This document shows positions 5,598-12,135 of a DNA stretch of 15,311 nt, one piece after another. The stretch lies in contig JAZLLT010000010.1 of assembly GCA_045598325.1 (NCBI GenBank), positions 1-15,311 of the forward strand. The letters are read 5' to 3'. This DNA comes from RUG14130 sp045598325. Its GTDB lineage: Bacteria; Bacillota; Clostridia; Christensenellales; Aristaeellaceae. The position numbers and the translations under genes are program-made. Under the pieces are notes generated by a model, which saw nothing but the letters and a program-made list of their open reading frames with translations, was not told the origin of the DNA and made no database searches. Each line of letters opens with the position of its first letter. Position 1 is the first letter of the stretch.

Positions 5598-6125
5598 ATG
5601 AACGATTATCTCGATCTCACGACCTACACTCCGAGGCACGCCAAGCAGAACTTCGCCCTGCTGAATCCCTACATCACCGCAGCGTTGAATACTGCTGACG
5701 GGTGGTACACATTCACCACCAACGGATATGAACCGCTCGTCATCGAACCCGTCGGAACGGCGTGCGGCGACTATCCCGTGCTTGCAATCAAGCATTACTA
5801 TATCCAAATGGGCGATGTGATGAACGATCCCGAAATCACTTTCGCCTATGACGAGGACGGCAAGCGCATCCTGCCCTTGAGTTTCGATTCGTCCGGCACG
5901 GGCTATCACCGCCACATCATCGACTTCGTTGGTGAATCCATGCAGAAAAACTTCATGCGCGAGCAGAGCGATTTCCTGTATATGTGGGCGCAGAATATCA
6001 TCGCGCAGGGCTTTGACCCCGAACAGCCCTCCTACGCCGATAGCGGCGAGGAAGTGCGCACCATGAGCATCGAGGACTTTGAAGCCCTTGTCGAAAAGGG
6101 CGAAGTCGAACCCATCACGCAGTAA
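5598..6125 (+). CDS. DUF6908-like protein (175 aa)
   Basis: ATG 5598 after AGAAAGGGTACACAC; first gene under cassette 3. The core segment NGYEPLVIEPVG (residues 42-53), then VLAIKHYYIQMGDVMNDPEI (61-80), matches what I recall of the DUF6908 pattern: '..yMpL.vE.ig...i.l.HYy.QNGDlm.DPem.f', ending with a W..n...qGF element (AQNIIAQGF, about 134-142). That family occurs on mobile elements of Firmicutes and Proteobacteria, with no established biochemical role known to me. The acidic C-terminus (EEVRTMSIEDFEALVEKGE) is family-variable. Assignment rests on remembered motif shape, so moderate. Confidence 0.75.
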   Translation: MNDYLDLTTYTPRHAKQNFALLNPYITAALNTADGWYTFTTNGYEPLVIEPVGTACGDYPVLAIKHYYIQMGDVMNDPEITFAYDEDGKRILPLSFDSSGTGYHRHIIDFVGESMQKNFMREQSDFLYMWAQNIIAQGFDPEQPSYADSGEEVRTMSIEDFEALVEKGEVEPITQ

Positions 6126-6134
6126 ACGAACCTA

Positions 6135-6156
6135 CGGCGGGGAGCAATCCCCGCCG
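6135..6156. terminator. Intergenic palindrome, 8-bp GC stem
   Basis: CGGCGGGG (6135-6142) pairs with CCCCGCCG (6149-6156) around AGCAAT. CTTTATATG follows: a short U stretch, so partial termination or mRNA 3'-end protection is possible. It separates the 5598 gene from the coupled run starting at 6184. Confidence 0.5.
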
Positions 6157-6183
6157 CTTTATATGACTTACGGAGGTACATAC

Positions 6184-6348
6184 ATGAAGAAGCAAATCAT
6201 TACCCGCCCTCGCGGGCTGTCCAACCGCACCTATAAGGTCATGACCTATGTATCCGGCAGACTCGTCCCCCTCGCGGTACGCGCCGCGAGTATTTCCGAA
6301 GCGAAAGCGAAAGCAACCGATGCCGCGGAGGTGAACGCAAATGGCTAA
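6184..6348 (+). CDS. Hypothetical basic small protein (54 aa)
   Basis: Unrecognised. ATG 6184 follows CGGAGGTACATAC; an upstream in-frame ATG at 6079 lies inside the previous gene. The first half is basic (KKQIITRPRGLSNRTYK) and the second an Ala/Lys/Glu helix (SISEAKAKATDAAEV). Its last 8 bases overlap the next gene, whose RBS GGAGGTGA lies inside it, so the two are coupled. It could bind nucleic acid by charge; not shown. Confidence 0.65.
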   Translation: MKKQIITRPRGLSNRTYKVMTYVSGRLVPLAVRAASISEAKAKATDAAEVNANG

Positions 6349-6748
6349 ACACGAATACATCATACATTACGGATGCTTCGGCAACGGACTGGTCGCCTAT
6401 GACATCAACAGCATCGAGCATGGTGACTATGCGAATATCGCCCACATCGACGGATGCGGAGCGTACCGCCTATATAAGACGCGGCTTCCCGCCAATGTGG
6501 TCGATGACATCATCGCCCACGCGAAAGACGAGGCGAAGCATTTTCATAATGTGTTCGTCAATGACTGGCTCGAGCGCAGACTGGACATGATCGACAACGC
6601 CATGACATGGGATGACAAAACCGCATTGCAGGCGGCGGGCGTCAAATTATATTACCTCGACCCCGAACAGCAACTTGCCTACTACTATCACTACTTCTGC
6701 AAGAACGCGCACTATACGCCCCTGCCCGGTATGGAGGTGAATGTATGA
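6341..6748 (+). CDS. Hypothetical protein (135 aa)
   Basis: Unrecognised. Starts inside the previous gene (8-nt overlap) with GGAGGTGAACGCAA upstream. Rich in Tyr, His and Asp. A central helix (residues 50-80: DDIIAHAKDEAKHFHNVF) contains several His and acidic residues in a pattern that could coordinate a metal, without matching a motif I know. A Tyr-rich segment follows (LAYYYHYF). It ends by a 4-nt overlap with the next gene. Confidence 0.75.
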   Translation: MAKHEYIIHYGCFGNGLVAYDINSIEHGDYANIAHIDGCGAYRLYKTRLPANVVDDIIAHAKDEAKHFHNVFVNDWLERRLDMIDNAMTWDDKTALQAAGVKLYYLDPEQQLAYYYHYFCKNAHYTPLPGMEVNV

Positions 6749-7023
6749 GTTACGCAAGCATACTGAACGATTTGAGCGTCACCGATGACGCCAAACGGAT
6801 GTCGGTTGATGAGTTCCGCGCAAAGTACGCGCCCGAATGGAGCCTTTCGCACGATACATATAATGCGCTTGTGCAGATACACCGTGGCGCGTATCTGTAT
6901 GAAGAACGCTGTGCGGCTGTCCGTCAGTTTATCGAGGATGTATTGACCGACATCAATTACCATACGGAGTGCGCATTGCTCCATAAAGGCATGTATAAAG
7001 ACGCGCTCAATATGTACGGCTGA
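6745..7023 (+). CDS. Hypothetical protein (92 aa)
   Basis: Unrecognised. It starts in an ATGA overlap with the preceding stop, with TATGGAGGTGA upstream. The N-terminal half contains a MSVDEFRAKYAPEW segment; the C-terminal half is helical with two Cys. It is the last gene before the structured gap at 7024-7243, so it may close a transcription unit. Confidence 0.7.
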   Translation: MSYASILNDLSVTDDAKRMSVDEFRAKYAPEWSLSHDTYNALVQIHRGAYLYEERCAAVRQFIEDVLTDINYHTECALLHKGMYKDALNMYG

Positions 7024-7243
7024 TGCTCCCGTGGGTTTGACATAGTGGTATGGAGTGTTAAACTCATATTCCGAACTTCCTTTCCTATTATATAGCGTGC
7101 GTATCATACCTACCCGCACGCTATGAGTTTAACATAGATAGTGATATGTAAAACACAATGCCGCAGGCGATGACAAATAGTCGCAACGCTGCCGCAGAAA
7201 TGCACCGAAAATCACACACTATACGCTATGATAGGAGTACAAT
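7024..7243 (+). promoter_or_regulatory. Structured intergenic region with candidate promoter
   Basis: A 220-bp gap without a gene. TTGACA (7037-7042), a 16-nt spacer and TAAACT (7059-7064) form a plausible promoter. ATAGCGTGCG (7092-7101) pairs with CGCACGCTAT (7115-7124). Outside it, GTTAAACTCAT (7057-7067) is the exact complement of ATGAGTTTAAC (7123-7133) and overlaps the -10. Further on, GCAGGCGA (7163-7170) can pair with TCGC and CTGC (7181-7192, with a bulge), flanked by direct repeats TGCCGCAG at 7159 and 7190. It probably serves as leader or regulatory region for the genes from 7244. Confidence 0.5.
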
Positions 7244-7507
7244 ATGGATATGCAAGTATTCAAAGGTCTGTTGCTGATCGCGGCAGACAGGGCAACTTCA
7301 TTCGCGGAGCAATTCCGTCACGCGAAATTGGATAAGCGTGATTATGACGAGATTATCGCATTACACAGAGAACTTTCGGGCGACACGATTGCCCGATTCC
7401 TGCTCGAAGAAGCGACCCTGCGCATGGATTTGAGTTTCGCGCTCCTGCTGACCGCCTGCAATTACGAGGCGTGTCATAACTATATCGACAACATGGAGGA
7501 TGAATAA
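7244..7507 (+). CDS. Hypothetical helical protein (87 aa)
   Basis: Unrecognised. ATG 7244 follows ATAGGAGTACAAT. All-helical appearance with regular hydrophobic spacing (FKGLLLIAADRATSFAEQF, then TIARFLLEEATLRMDLSFALLLTA). It is not hydrophobic enough for a clear membrane span but might pack as a small helical bundle. The stop shares an A with the next ATG (TAATG), indicating translational coupling. First gene after the structured gap. Confidence 0.7.
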   Translation: MDMQVFKGLLLIAADRATSFAEQFRHAKLDKRDYDEIIALHRELSGDTIARFLLEEATLRMDLSFALLLTACNYEACHNYIDNMEDE

Positions 7508-7695
7508 TGAAAGCCGATTATGAGTTTAAGGAATATCGTGTATACGCAACGCCGCCACACGGTAAAAGACCGAGACAATTCAAAAAAGACAGTTTGGAAG
7601 AATCTGTCGCCTGCAAAGAATTTTTAGAGCAGCATGGATGGAAACACATTATAATCTATTACACGCAATACATTGTTGCGTATTATAAGTCATAG
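7507..7695 (+). CDS. Hypothetical small protein (62 aa)
   Basis: Unrecognised. Its ATG overlaps the preceding TAA by one base; a GGAGGATGAA stretch in the end of the previous gene serves as RBS. Basic and aromatic: a KEYRVYATPPHGKRPRQFKK segment is followed by a helix and an IIIYYTQYIVAYY beta-like end. More basic than its neighbours. Confidence 0.65.
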   Translation: MKADYEFKEYRVYATPPHGKRPRQFKKDSLEESVACKEFLEQHGWKHIIIYYTQYIVAYYKS

Positions 7696-7706
7696 GAGGT
7701 ATCACA

Positions 7707-7976
7707 ATGGAAGCAAAAATCTACGCGAATTACGGAGTCCTTGCTCACGAAAAACAGCCCGTATATACCACGATTCCAATAGTCGATGAATTGGCTGACG
7801 AACTGACCGTCATCATCCCCGATGAATATGAGCCGTACATGTCAGTATGCGGTAACATCTGCGTTATCGTGGACGGGCTTCGGTACACGCTGTCTGAAGC
7901 AATGATGAACATACCGTGGTTTATGAAAAAGTTAACGATCAAACAAACTATGACGGAGGACGATACCAATGTATAG
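7707..7976 (+). CDS. Hypothetical protein (89 aa)
   Basis: Unrecognised. ATG 7707 follows ATAGGAGGTATCACA. Starts YANYGVLAHEKQPVYT and then becomes acidic (VDELADELTVIIPDEYEPY). The pattern of short strands suggests a small beta fold. It overlaps the next gene by 8 nt, and the GGAGGACGATACCA at its end provides that gene's RBS. Confidence 0.7.
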   Translation: MEAKIYANYGVLAHEKQPVYTTIPIVDELADELTVIIPDEYEPYMSVCGNICVIVDGLRYTLSEAMMNIPWFMKKLTIKQTMTEDDTNV

Positions 7977-8655
7977 AAGCATAATCGGCAAAATGCGCCC
8001 CGATGAGAACCTTGGATGGTGCAAGCCCTATGAGAGCGATGACAGGCGTGTGCGCTTCACGCTCTGCGAAGGCAAAATCGCAACGATGCTCGTTAACAAG
8101 ATGCGTGTGGAAAACCCCAACACCGAGGAAATCCATTACGCCGCGATGACCCTTGCGGGCGATGACATTCACGCCATCAATGACTATTTCTCCGGCGATA
8201 TGGACTTCCTTCTGCACCGCTGCTCCGAGGTCGGCTGTACATTCTGCCCGTTCAACAAGGACTGCGATGCCGTTCATGAGCATATCGAGTACCGCATCTA
8301 CAAGGGCACGATGGAAGTATCGCCCTTCGATCTGCGTAAAAAGTATATCCCGGATACGGTCACGACCGCCGACCTCTACAAAGTATACGCCGAGAAACAG
8401 CCGACCGCCGATATGGTCGGAGCCTACGAAACCTACGAGATGGCACACAAGGCGGCGAAACTCCTGTTCGACACCAAATGCGCAACCAATTACACGGACG
8501 GATATGCGATGCCCCTGCTCATGGCGGACTTCGTGCTGATTTTGTCCTATAACTTGACCACGGATGAATACGATGACGAAATCAGCGAGACCTTCATCCA
8601 CGGTTTCAAGCGCGTATATCCGGTCGATGATGAAGCGGAGGATGTCGAGCAATGA
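7969..8655 (+). CDS. Hypothetical protein with four-cysteine cluster (228 aa)
   Basis: Unrecognised at family level. It contains CSEVGCTFCPFNKDC with cysteines at residues 85, 90, 93 and 99 (C-x4-C-x2-C-x5-C), a spacing suited to binding zinc or an iron-sulfur cluster. No other known domain is visible. The N-terminal 75 residues look alpha/beta, the C-terminal 100 helical, ending in an acidic tail (DDEAEDVEQ). It starts in an 8-nt overlap and ends in an ATGA overlap, so it is tightly coupled to both neighbours. Candidates include a nucleic-acid-binding or regulatory protein; the cysteine spacing alone cannot decide. Confidence 0.8.
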   Translation: MYRSIIGKMRPDENLGWCKPYESDDRRVRFTLCEGKIATMLVNKMRVENPNTEEIHYAAMTLAGDDIHAINDYFSGDMDFLLHRCSEVGCTFCPFNKDCDAVHEHIEYRIYKGTMEVSPFDLRKKYIPDTVTTADLYKVYAEKQPTADMVGAYETYEMAHKAAKLLFDTKCATNYTDGYAMPLLMADFVLILSYNLTTDEYDDEISETFIHGFKRVYPVDDEAEDVEQ

Positions 8656-8918
8656 ACACCCATAAAATACCCGCCTCTATCGGGAAACTGTTCACAACGC
8701 CCGAAGGACGGGTTTCCATCATGAAGCAATACGGGAACAGCGCGTTCCCGTATGTGGGCGAGAATATAGACGGCGAGCGCGTCATGGTATCCATCAGCAC
8801 CGACAGCATGGTGATTTCCACATGGCAGCATAACGGATGGGTGCGCGTTGACTATTATGACGCCTCCGGCTATTTGGACGGCGAAACCTATAACGGCAAA
8901 TGGAACGGGGAGGAATGA
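8652..8918 (+). CDS. Hypothetical protein (88 aa)
   Basis: Unrecognised. Starts in an ATGA overlap with the preceding gene, with GCGGAGGATGTCGAGCA upstream. Beta-rich, with Gly/Asn turns (GNSAFPYVGENIDGERVMVS and a YLDGETYNGKWNGEE end that resembles a repeat-like beta hairpin). No signal peptide. It ends overlapping the next start. Confidence 0.7.
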   Translation: MNTHKIPASIGKLFTTPEGRVSIMKQYGNSAFPYVGENIDGERVMVSISTDSMVISTWQHNGWVRVDYYDASGYLDGETYNGKWNGEE

Positions 8919-9157
8919 AACTGACGATGAAACTGTTTGACGGAGTGCGCGTCACGACTGCGGAGGAGAGCGAGATCGTCTCCTCCCCCGTCGAACTGTG
9001 GCAGATGTTCGGGTGGGATATCGAGCATGACGCAAACGCGAAAGAGTGCGCGGACATCATCATGCGTGAACTCCTGTGCTTCGGTCACATGGACTTGTCC
9101 CAAATGAACAACGGCAAGACGCTGTATTTGAGCGTCATTCCCTGCAAGGAGGCGTGA
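8915..9157 (+). CDS. Hypothetical small protein (80 aa), start uncertain
   Basis: Unrecognised. Three in-frame starts are possible. The ATG at 8915 forms the ATGA overlap typical of this array, but GGGGAGG then lies only about one base away. The ATG at 8927 is about 12 nt from it. The ATG at 8900 has no RBS. I use 8915. The protein begins LTMKLFDGVRV, has an acidic middle, and a MRELLCFGHMDLSQMNNGKT segment near the end. Its end provides AAGGAGGCG for the next gene. Confidence 0.6.
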   Translation: MKLTMKLFDGVRVTTAEESEIVSSPVELWQMFGWDIEHDANAKECADIIMRELLCFGHMDLSQMNNGKTLYLSVIPCKEA

Positions 9158-9159
9158 TC

Positions 9160-9525
9160 ATGGTATCTGTTCAGCAGGTTTTGGACATCATTGAAGAACA
9201 CGATTTCCGTATCTTCGAATATACGGAGTGCGGTAAGGTTTGCGGATATGAAATTGAGTCGTGGACAGATGGCGGCTGTGACATGATGCACTTCATCGAT
9301 CTGCGCGATTATGACAGCGGTGATACGGCACAGAATATCGCTGATGAACTTTTCGAGATCTATATGGCATTTGATGTCGATGAAGAAATCGACCTGCACC
9401 GTCAAGATGCGCGATACCGCGCCGCGTTTTCTGTTTCTGAATCGGTGATCGACTTTAATGATTACGATAATCGGCTTTACGCGCTGTATGGAGCGGTGAA
9501 ACTTTTCATAGAGAAAGCGAGGTGA
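9160..9525 (+). CDS. Hypothetical acidic protein, FDVDEEI family (121 aa)
   Basis: ATG 9160 follows AAGGAGGCGTGATC; the in-frame ATG at 9076 lies within the previous gene. The C-terminal half, FDVDEEIDLHRQDARYRAAF (residues 71-90) then SESVIDFNDYDNRL, has the look of a recurrent small-protein family of Firmicutes phages and mobile elements with a conserved 'FDVDE' turn. I know no function for it. The N-terminal half is alpha/beta with three Cys. Strongly acidic overall. Cotranscribed with neighbours by spacing. Confidence 0.75.
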   Translation: MVSVQQVLDIIEEHDFRIFEYTECGKVCGYEIESWTDGGCDMMHFIDLRDYDSGDTAQNIADELFEIYMAFDVDEEIDLHRQDARYRAAFSVSESVIDFNDYDNRLYALYGAVKLFIEKAR

Positions 9526-9529
9526 TACA

Positions 9530-9739
9530 ATGTATATCCGCAAGACCCACGATGAATGGGACATCGAAACAAACTACGGTTGCGGTTGGGAGAGCGAGTA
9601 TAACACCGATGACCGCAAAGAAGCAAAGAGCGTATATGCGAACTATAAGAAAGAGTATCCGTATCTCGTCGGGAACGGCTGCATCGGCATCCGCCTGCGC
9701 AAACACCGTGTACCAAACCCCGCCGCTGAAACGGCATAA
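9530..9739 (+). CDS. Hypothetical small protein (69 aa)
   Basis: Unrecognised. ATG 9530 follows GAGGTGATACA, 4 nt after the preceding stop. Aromatic and charged N-terminus (IRKTHDEWDIETNYGCGWES), basic C-terminus (IGIRLRKHRVP). It is the last gene of the + strand array; a terminator starts 8 nt after its stop. Confidence 0.7.
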   Translation: MYIRKTHDEWDIETNYGCGWESEYNTDDRKEAKSVYANYKKEYPYLVGNGCIGIRLRKHRVPNPAAETA

Positions 9740-9747
9740 AAAATCAC

Positions 9748-9790
9748 CGCGCATCGGGCAGCAATAACCGATGCGCGTTGTGCTTTTTTG
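9748..9790 (+). terminator. Intrinsic terminator of the + strand gene array
   Basis: CGCGCATCGG (9748-9757) pairs perfectly with CCGATGCGCG (9768-9777), followed by TTGTGCTTTTTTG. It sits 8 nt after the last + strand stop. Confidence 0.85.
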
Positions 9791-9793
9791 AGG

Positions 9794-9809
9794 TGACATC
9801 ATGGTGTCA
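9794..9809. other. Near-palindrome between two terminators
   Basis: TGACATCATGGTGTCA is a 16-bp near-perfect inverted repeat (one mismatched pair) between the two terminators. TATAAT occurs at 9820 without a usable -35. It could be a protein-binding site; no partner is evident. Confidence 0.3.
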
Positions 9810-9832
9810 AAAGCATTATTATAATACATCCG

Positions 9833-9866
9833 AAACGCCCGTGTGTCAATGCGCACGGGCGTTTTT
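9833..9866. terminator. Terminator between convergent gene sets
   Basis: AAACGCCCGTG (9833-9843) pairs with CACGGGCGTTT (9854-9864), followed by TTTTTC on the + strand and TTTCGG on the - strand. It lies 14 nt beyond the stop of the - strand methyltransferase, so it serves as a back-up for the + array and likely as the end of the - operon. Confidence 0.8.
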
Positions 9867-9880
9867 CTGTTGTCAGCACG

Positions 9881-10728
9881 CTATAAATCCATGCCGACTT
9901 GTTCCGCATTGTCCTCCGGCAGATAATCCAAGCGAACTTGTGCCGTTTCCGCTTCAAGCCGTTCCTTTGCGTGCCTGTAATATTCCGGATCGATTTCATA
10001 GCCCCAGTATTCCGCGCCTGCTCTGTGAAACGCGATAAGACTGCTCGCGCTCCCAACATGAGTATCAAGCACTTTCATACCGGGCTTTATATACATTCCG
10101 CAAATCCACTCATATAATCCTACGGGCTTCTGCGTCGGGTGAAACCTCTCGCCTTTTCTTCCTTGCGGCGTATGCCTGTATATTTTTGCGTTTCCGTTGA
10201 TGCTCGTCCACGCATATTCACACATTGCCATGCTGAATGTCTCCGAAATGCCAGTATTGTCCCAAATCAAAAAGCATCGTGTCGGCGGCAAATGGAAATA
10301 GTTTCCGCCCCATATGATTTGCGTGCGTGAGACGCGAAAGAGTTCATGAAAGTATTCTTCCGTTGGGGCTTCGTCCCACGCTATGATTTTTTTCCCGTAT
10401 TTTTCCGCCCATGCTCCTCCGGTTCGTTTGATATTAAGAAATTGTGAAGATGGGGGGGATTTTCATTGTTCAATATCTCCGCATACTTCTTCCCGCGCCC
10501 GCGCGGTACACAATGCGCACCCTGCTCACGCCTGATGTTTTCTAATGTATATCGTTCAAACCGACCGCAAAATCTTCCGTTACCTCTTGAAAAAAACTCT
10601 GCGTTATCGGGTGTCCCATATGGCGGATCGACGATTGCAAAATCGAAAAACCCATCGGGGAATTTTTTCATTTCCGCAAGGCTATCCGCGTTATAAAATC
10701 CGCTGGCGGGTATTTCGTTCTGCGTCAT
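9881..10728 (-). CDS. Beta-class DNA methyltransferase 1, frameshifted
   Basis: Transfers methyl from S-adenosylmethionine to adenine N6 (or cytosine N4) in DNA. Starts at ATG 10728 behind GGGAGGAAACGGAT. Motif order is IV, X, I, as in the beta class: AIVDPPYG (residues 31-38), then FHPTQKPV, then LDTHVGSASSLIA, and a final YEIDPEYYRHAKERL. The first frame runs to a stop at 10381, but homology-like sequence continues in another frame from the C7 tract (G10452-10458 on +). That frame reads LNIKRTGGAWAEKYGKKI, then ELFRVSRTQIIWGGNYF, then PPTRCFLIWDNTGISETFSM. One extra C (C8) would give a continuous protein of about 282 aa, the normal family length. Phase variation, -1 frameshifting, decay or a base-calling error could explain it. 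Target unknown. Its 5' end overlaps the recombinase gene by 38 bp. Confidence 0.85.
10452..10458 (-). repeat. Homopolymer (C7 on coding strand) at frameshift point
   Basis: Seven C in the coding strand of methyltransferase 1, read AAT CCC CCC CAT. The frame needed downstream is CCA TCT TCA, i.e. one base back. Eight C would restore the frame. Confidence 0.85.
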
Positions 10729-11344
10729 ATCCGTTTCCTCCCGTCATTCGTTTCGGGAGCAGGCAGTTGAAGGACTTAAGACTCTCGTCTATATCGTCCT
10801 GCACGACACCGATATATACGAGCGTGTCCCTCCTGCTCGTATGCCCAAGTATCCTTTGCAGGCTGACCACATCGCCCGTCTGCTTATAGTACCAAAACCC
10901 GAAGGTTTTGCGCAGCGTGTGACAGCCTACGCGCTCCTGTACGCCCGCTTCACGCGCAATGTGATTGATGATCTGCCACGCTCGTTGGCGCGAGATAGCC
11001 CGTTCTGCGTGCGTGAGGCTGTCCCTCTGTCTGCTCGACAGTATCCATTCGTCATCGCGTCTGCCCGTGAGCAGGCGGTTTATGCCGCGCCTCGCGCCCG
11101 GATTGATGAGGATACGCGCCTCCTTGCCTGTTTTCTGCGCCTTGATCTGCGCGTAATCTCTGCCGCGCAGATCCTTCACGCGAAATCTCCGAAGGTCGCT
11201 GATACGCAGGCTCGTATTGAATCCGACAAGCAGAATGAGTTCCCAGCCCGCATCCTTTTCGCCCTTGTTGCAGTCGTGCTGACGGGCTATTTCATACATC
11301 CTTTGCAGTACATCAAGGTCGCGTATAGGCTCGACCACTTTCAT
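10691..11344 (-). CDS. int: Compact tyrosine recombinase / phage integrase (217 aa)
   Basis: Site-specific recombinase that cuts and rejoins DNA through a 3'-phosphotyrosine. The complete catalytic set is visible: R47 (TSLRISDLRR), K71 or K74 (QKTGKE), H142-x-x-R145 (CHTLRKTFG), H168 (ILGHTS) and nucleophile Y177 (TLVYIGV). At 217 aa it is essentially the catalytic domain alone, lacking the N-terminal arm-binding and much of the core-binding domain of 350-400 aa phage integrases. The start is ATG 11344 (GGAGGGACGAAA upstream), in an ATGA overlap with the stop of methyltransferase 2. An in-frame ATG at 11443 lies inside that gene. It could integrate a prophage or act in dimer resolution or DNA inversion; the small size leaves this open. 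It ends overlapping methyltransferase 1, so the three genes form one operon. Confidence 0.9.
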   Translation of the reverse strand: MKVVEPIRDLDVLQRMYEIARQHDCNKGEKDAGWELILLVGFNTSLRISDLRRFRVKDLRGRDYAQIKAQKTGKEARILINPGARRGINRLLTGRRDDEWILSSRQRDSLTHAERAISRQRAWQIINHIAREAGVQERVGCHTLRKTFGFWYYKQTGDVVSLQRILGHTSRRDTLVYIGVVQDDIDESLKSFNCLLPKRMTGGNGYDAERNTRQRIL

Positions 11345-12095
11345 TTTCGTCCCTCCATTTCGTCTGTGATACGCTTTACTGCCAGTTGAAACCACTTTTG
11401 TTCTAACTCCATACCGATAAACCGCCTGCCTGTCTTTAGACACGCAACGCCTGTACTCCCGCTCCCCATGCAGTTATCAAGCACGGTTGCGCCCGTCTCT
11501 GTATAAGTCTTGATAAGCCATTCTAATAATGCGACGGGTTTCTGTGTAGGATGTATCGGAGGGAACTCTTTGTCAAAATCAAGCACCGATTTGGGGTATT
11601 TTTCATCTGAGATTTTGGTCGGAAGGTCAACGAAATTGCCGTAGCATCTGTTCACTTGTTGCTTTTCCAGTTTCCCTTTCCCGTGATTGCGCTTGTGCGG
11701 CGGGCATTTCACCATCTGCGGGTGATAAATCGGCTGTTTTTTTGAAAACACGATAATGTCCTCATGATTGCGCAGCGGTTGCCTGTTAGCGTTCAAAAAA
11801 CCGCTCACACGATCACCTTTTTCCATACAAGGTTATAACGCCACATCTTTTGATTTGACATCATCAGTTTGGCTGTAAACATTCCCTGCCCGAAAAGGAC
11901 GATTGCGCCATTGTCTTTGATAATGCGCTTGTACTCTTGCCATAATGCGTCAAAAGGTATCTGCGAGTCCCATTTTGCATCTTGATTGTTGCTGTTCAGT
12001 ATGCCGTATGGAAGGTCGCATAAAATCATATCAACGCTTTGATCTTCGATTTTCTGCATCAGCGTAAGGCAATCTCCGTTATATAGCGTTATCAT
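11341..12095 (-). CDS. Beta-class DNA methyltransferase 2, frameshifted
   Basis: Adenine-N6 or cytosine-N4 methyltransferase. Starts at ATG 12095 after GGAGGTTAAACTCAA. The first frame gives MITLYNGDCL, CDLPYG (motif IV, residues 26-31), then WRYNLVWKK, and runs to a stop at 11805. The second frame, from 11826, gives GDRVSGFLNANRQPLRNHED, then IHPTQKPVALLEW (motif X) and VLDNCMGSGSTGVACL (motif I). The natural join WKKGDRVSGF needs one more base in the A5 tract (T11818-11822 on +); A6 gives about 251 aa, normal for the family. TGG AAA AAG followed by a re-read base is also a plausible -1 slippery site. The second frame begins with its own ATG but without a Shine-Dalgarno. Target sequence not deducible. 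Confidence 0.85.
11818..11822 (-). repeat. A5 tract at frameshift point of methyltransferase 2
   Basis: The coding strand reads TGG AAA AAG GTG. The downstream frame requires AAA AAA GGT or a one-base backward slip on G-AAA-AAG. Confidence 0.8.
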
Positions 12096-12135
12096 TTGAG
12101 TTTAACCTCCGTGATATTATGTCTATCTTATATGC

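Noticed and set aside
8900..8914. Upstream start (ATG 8900) for the gene at 8915
   Set aside because: No ribosome binding site precedes it and it would lengthen the overlap with the previous gene. The ATGA overlap at 8915 is more typical of this array.
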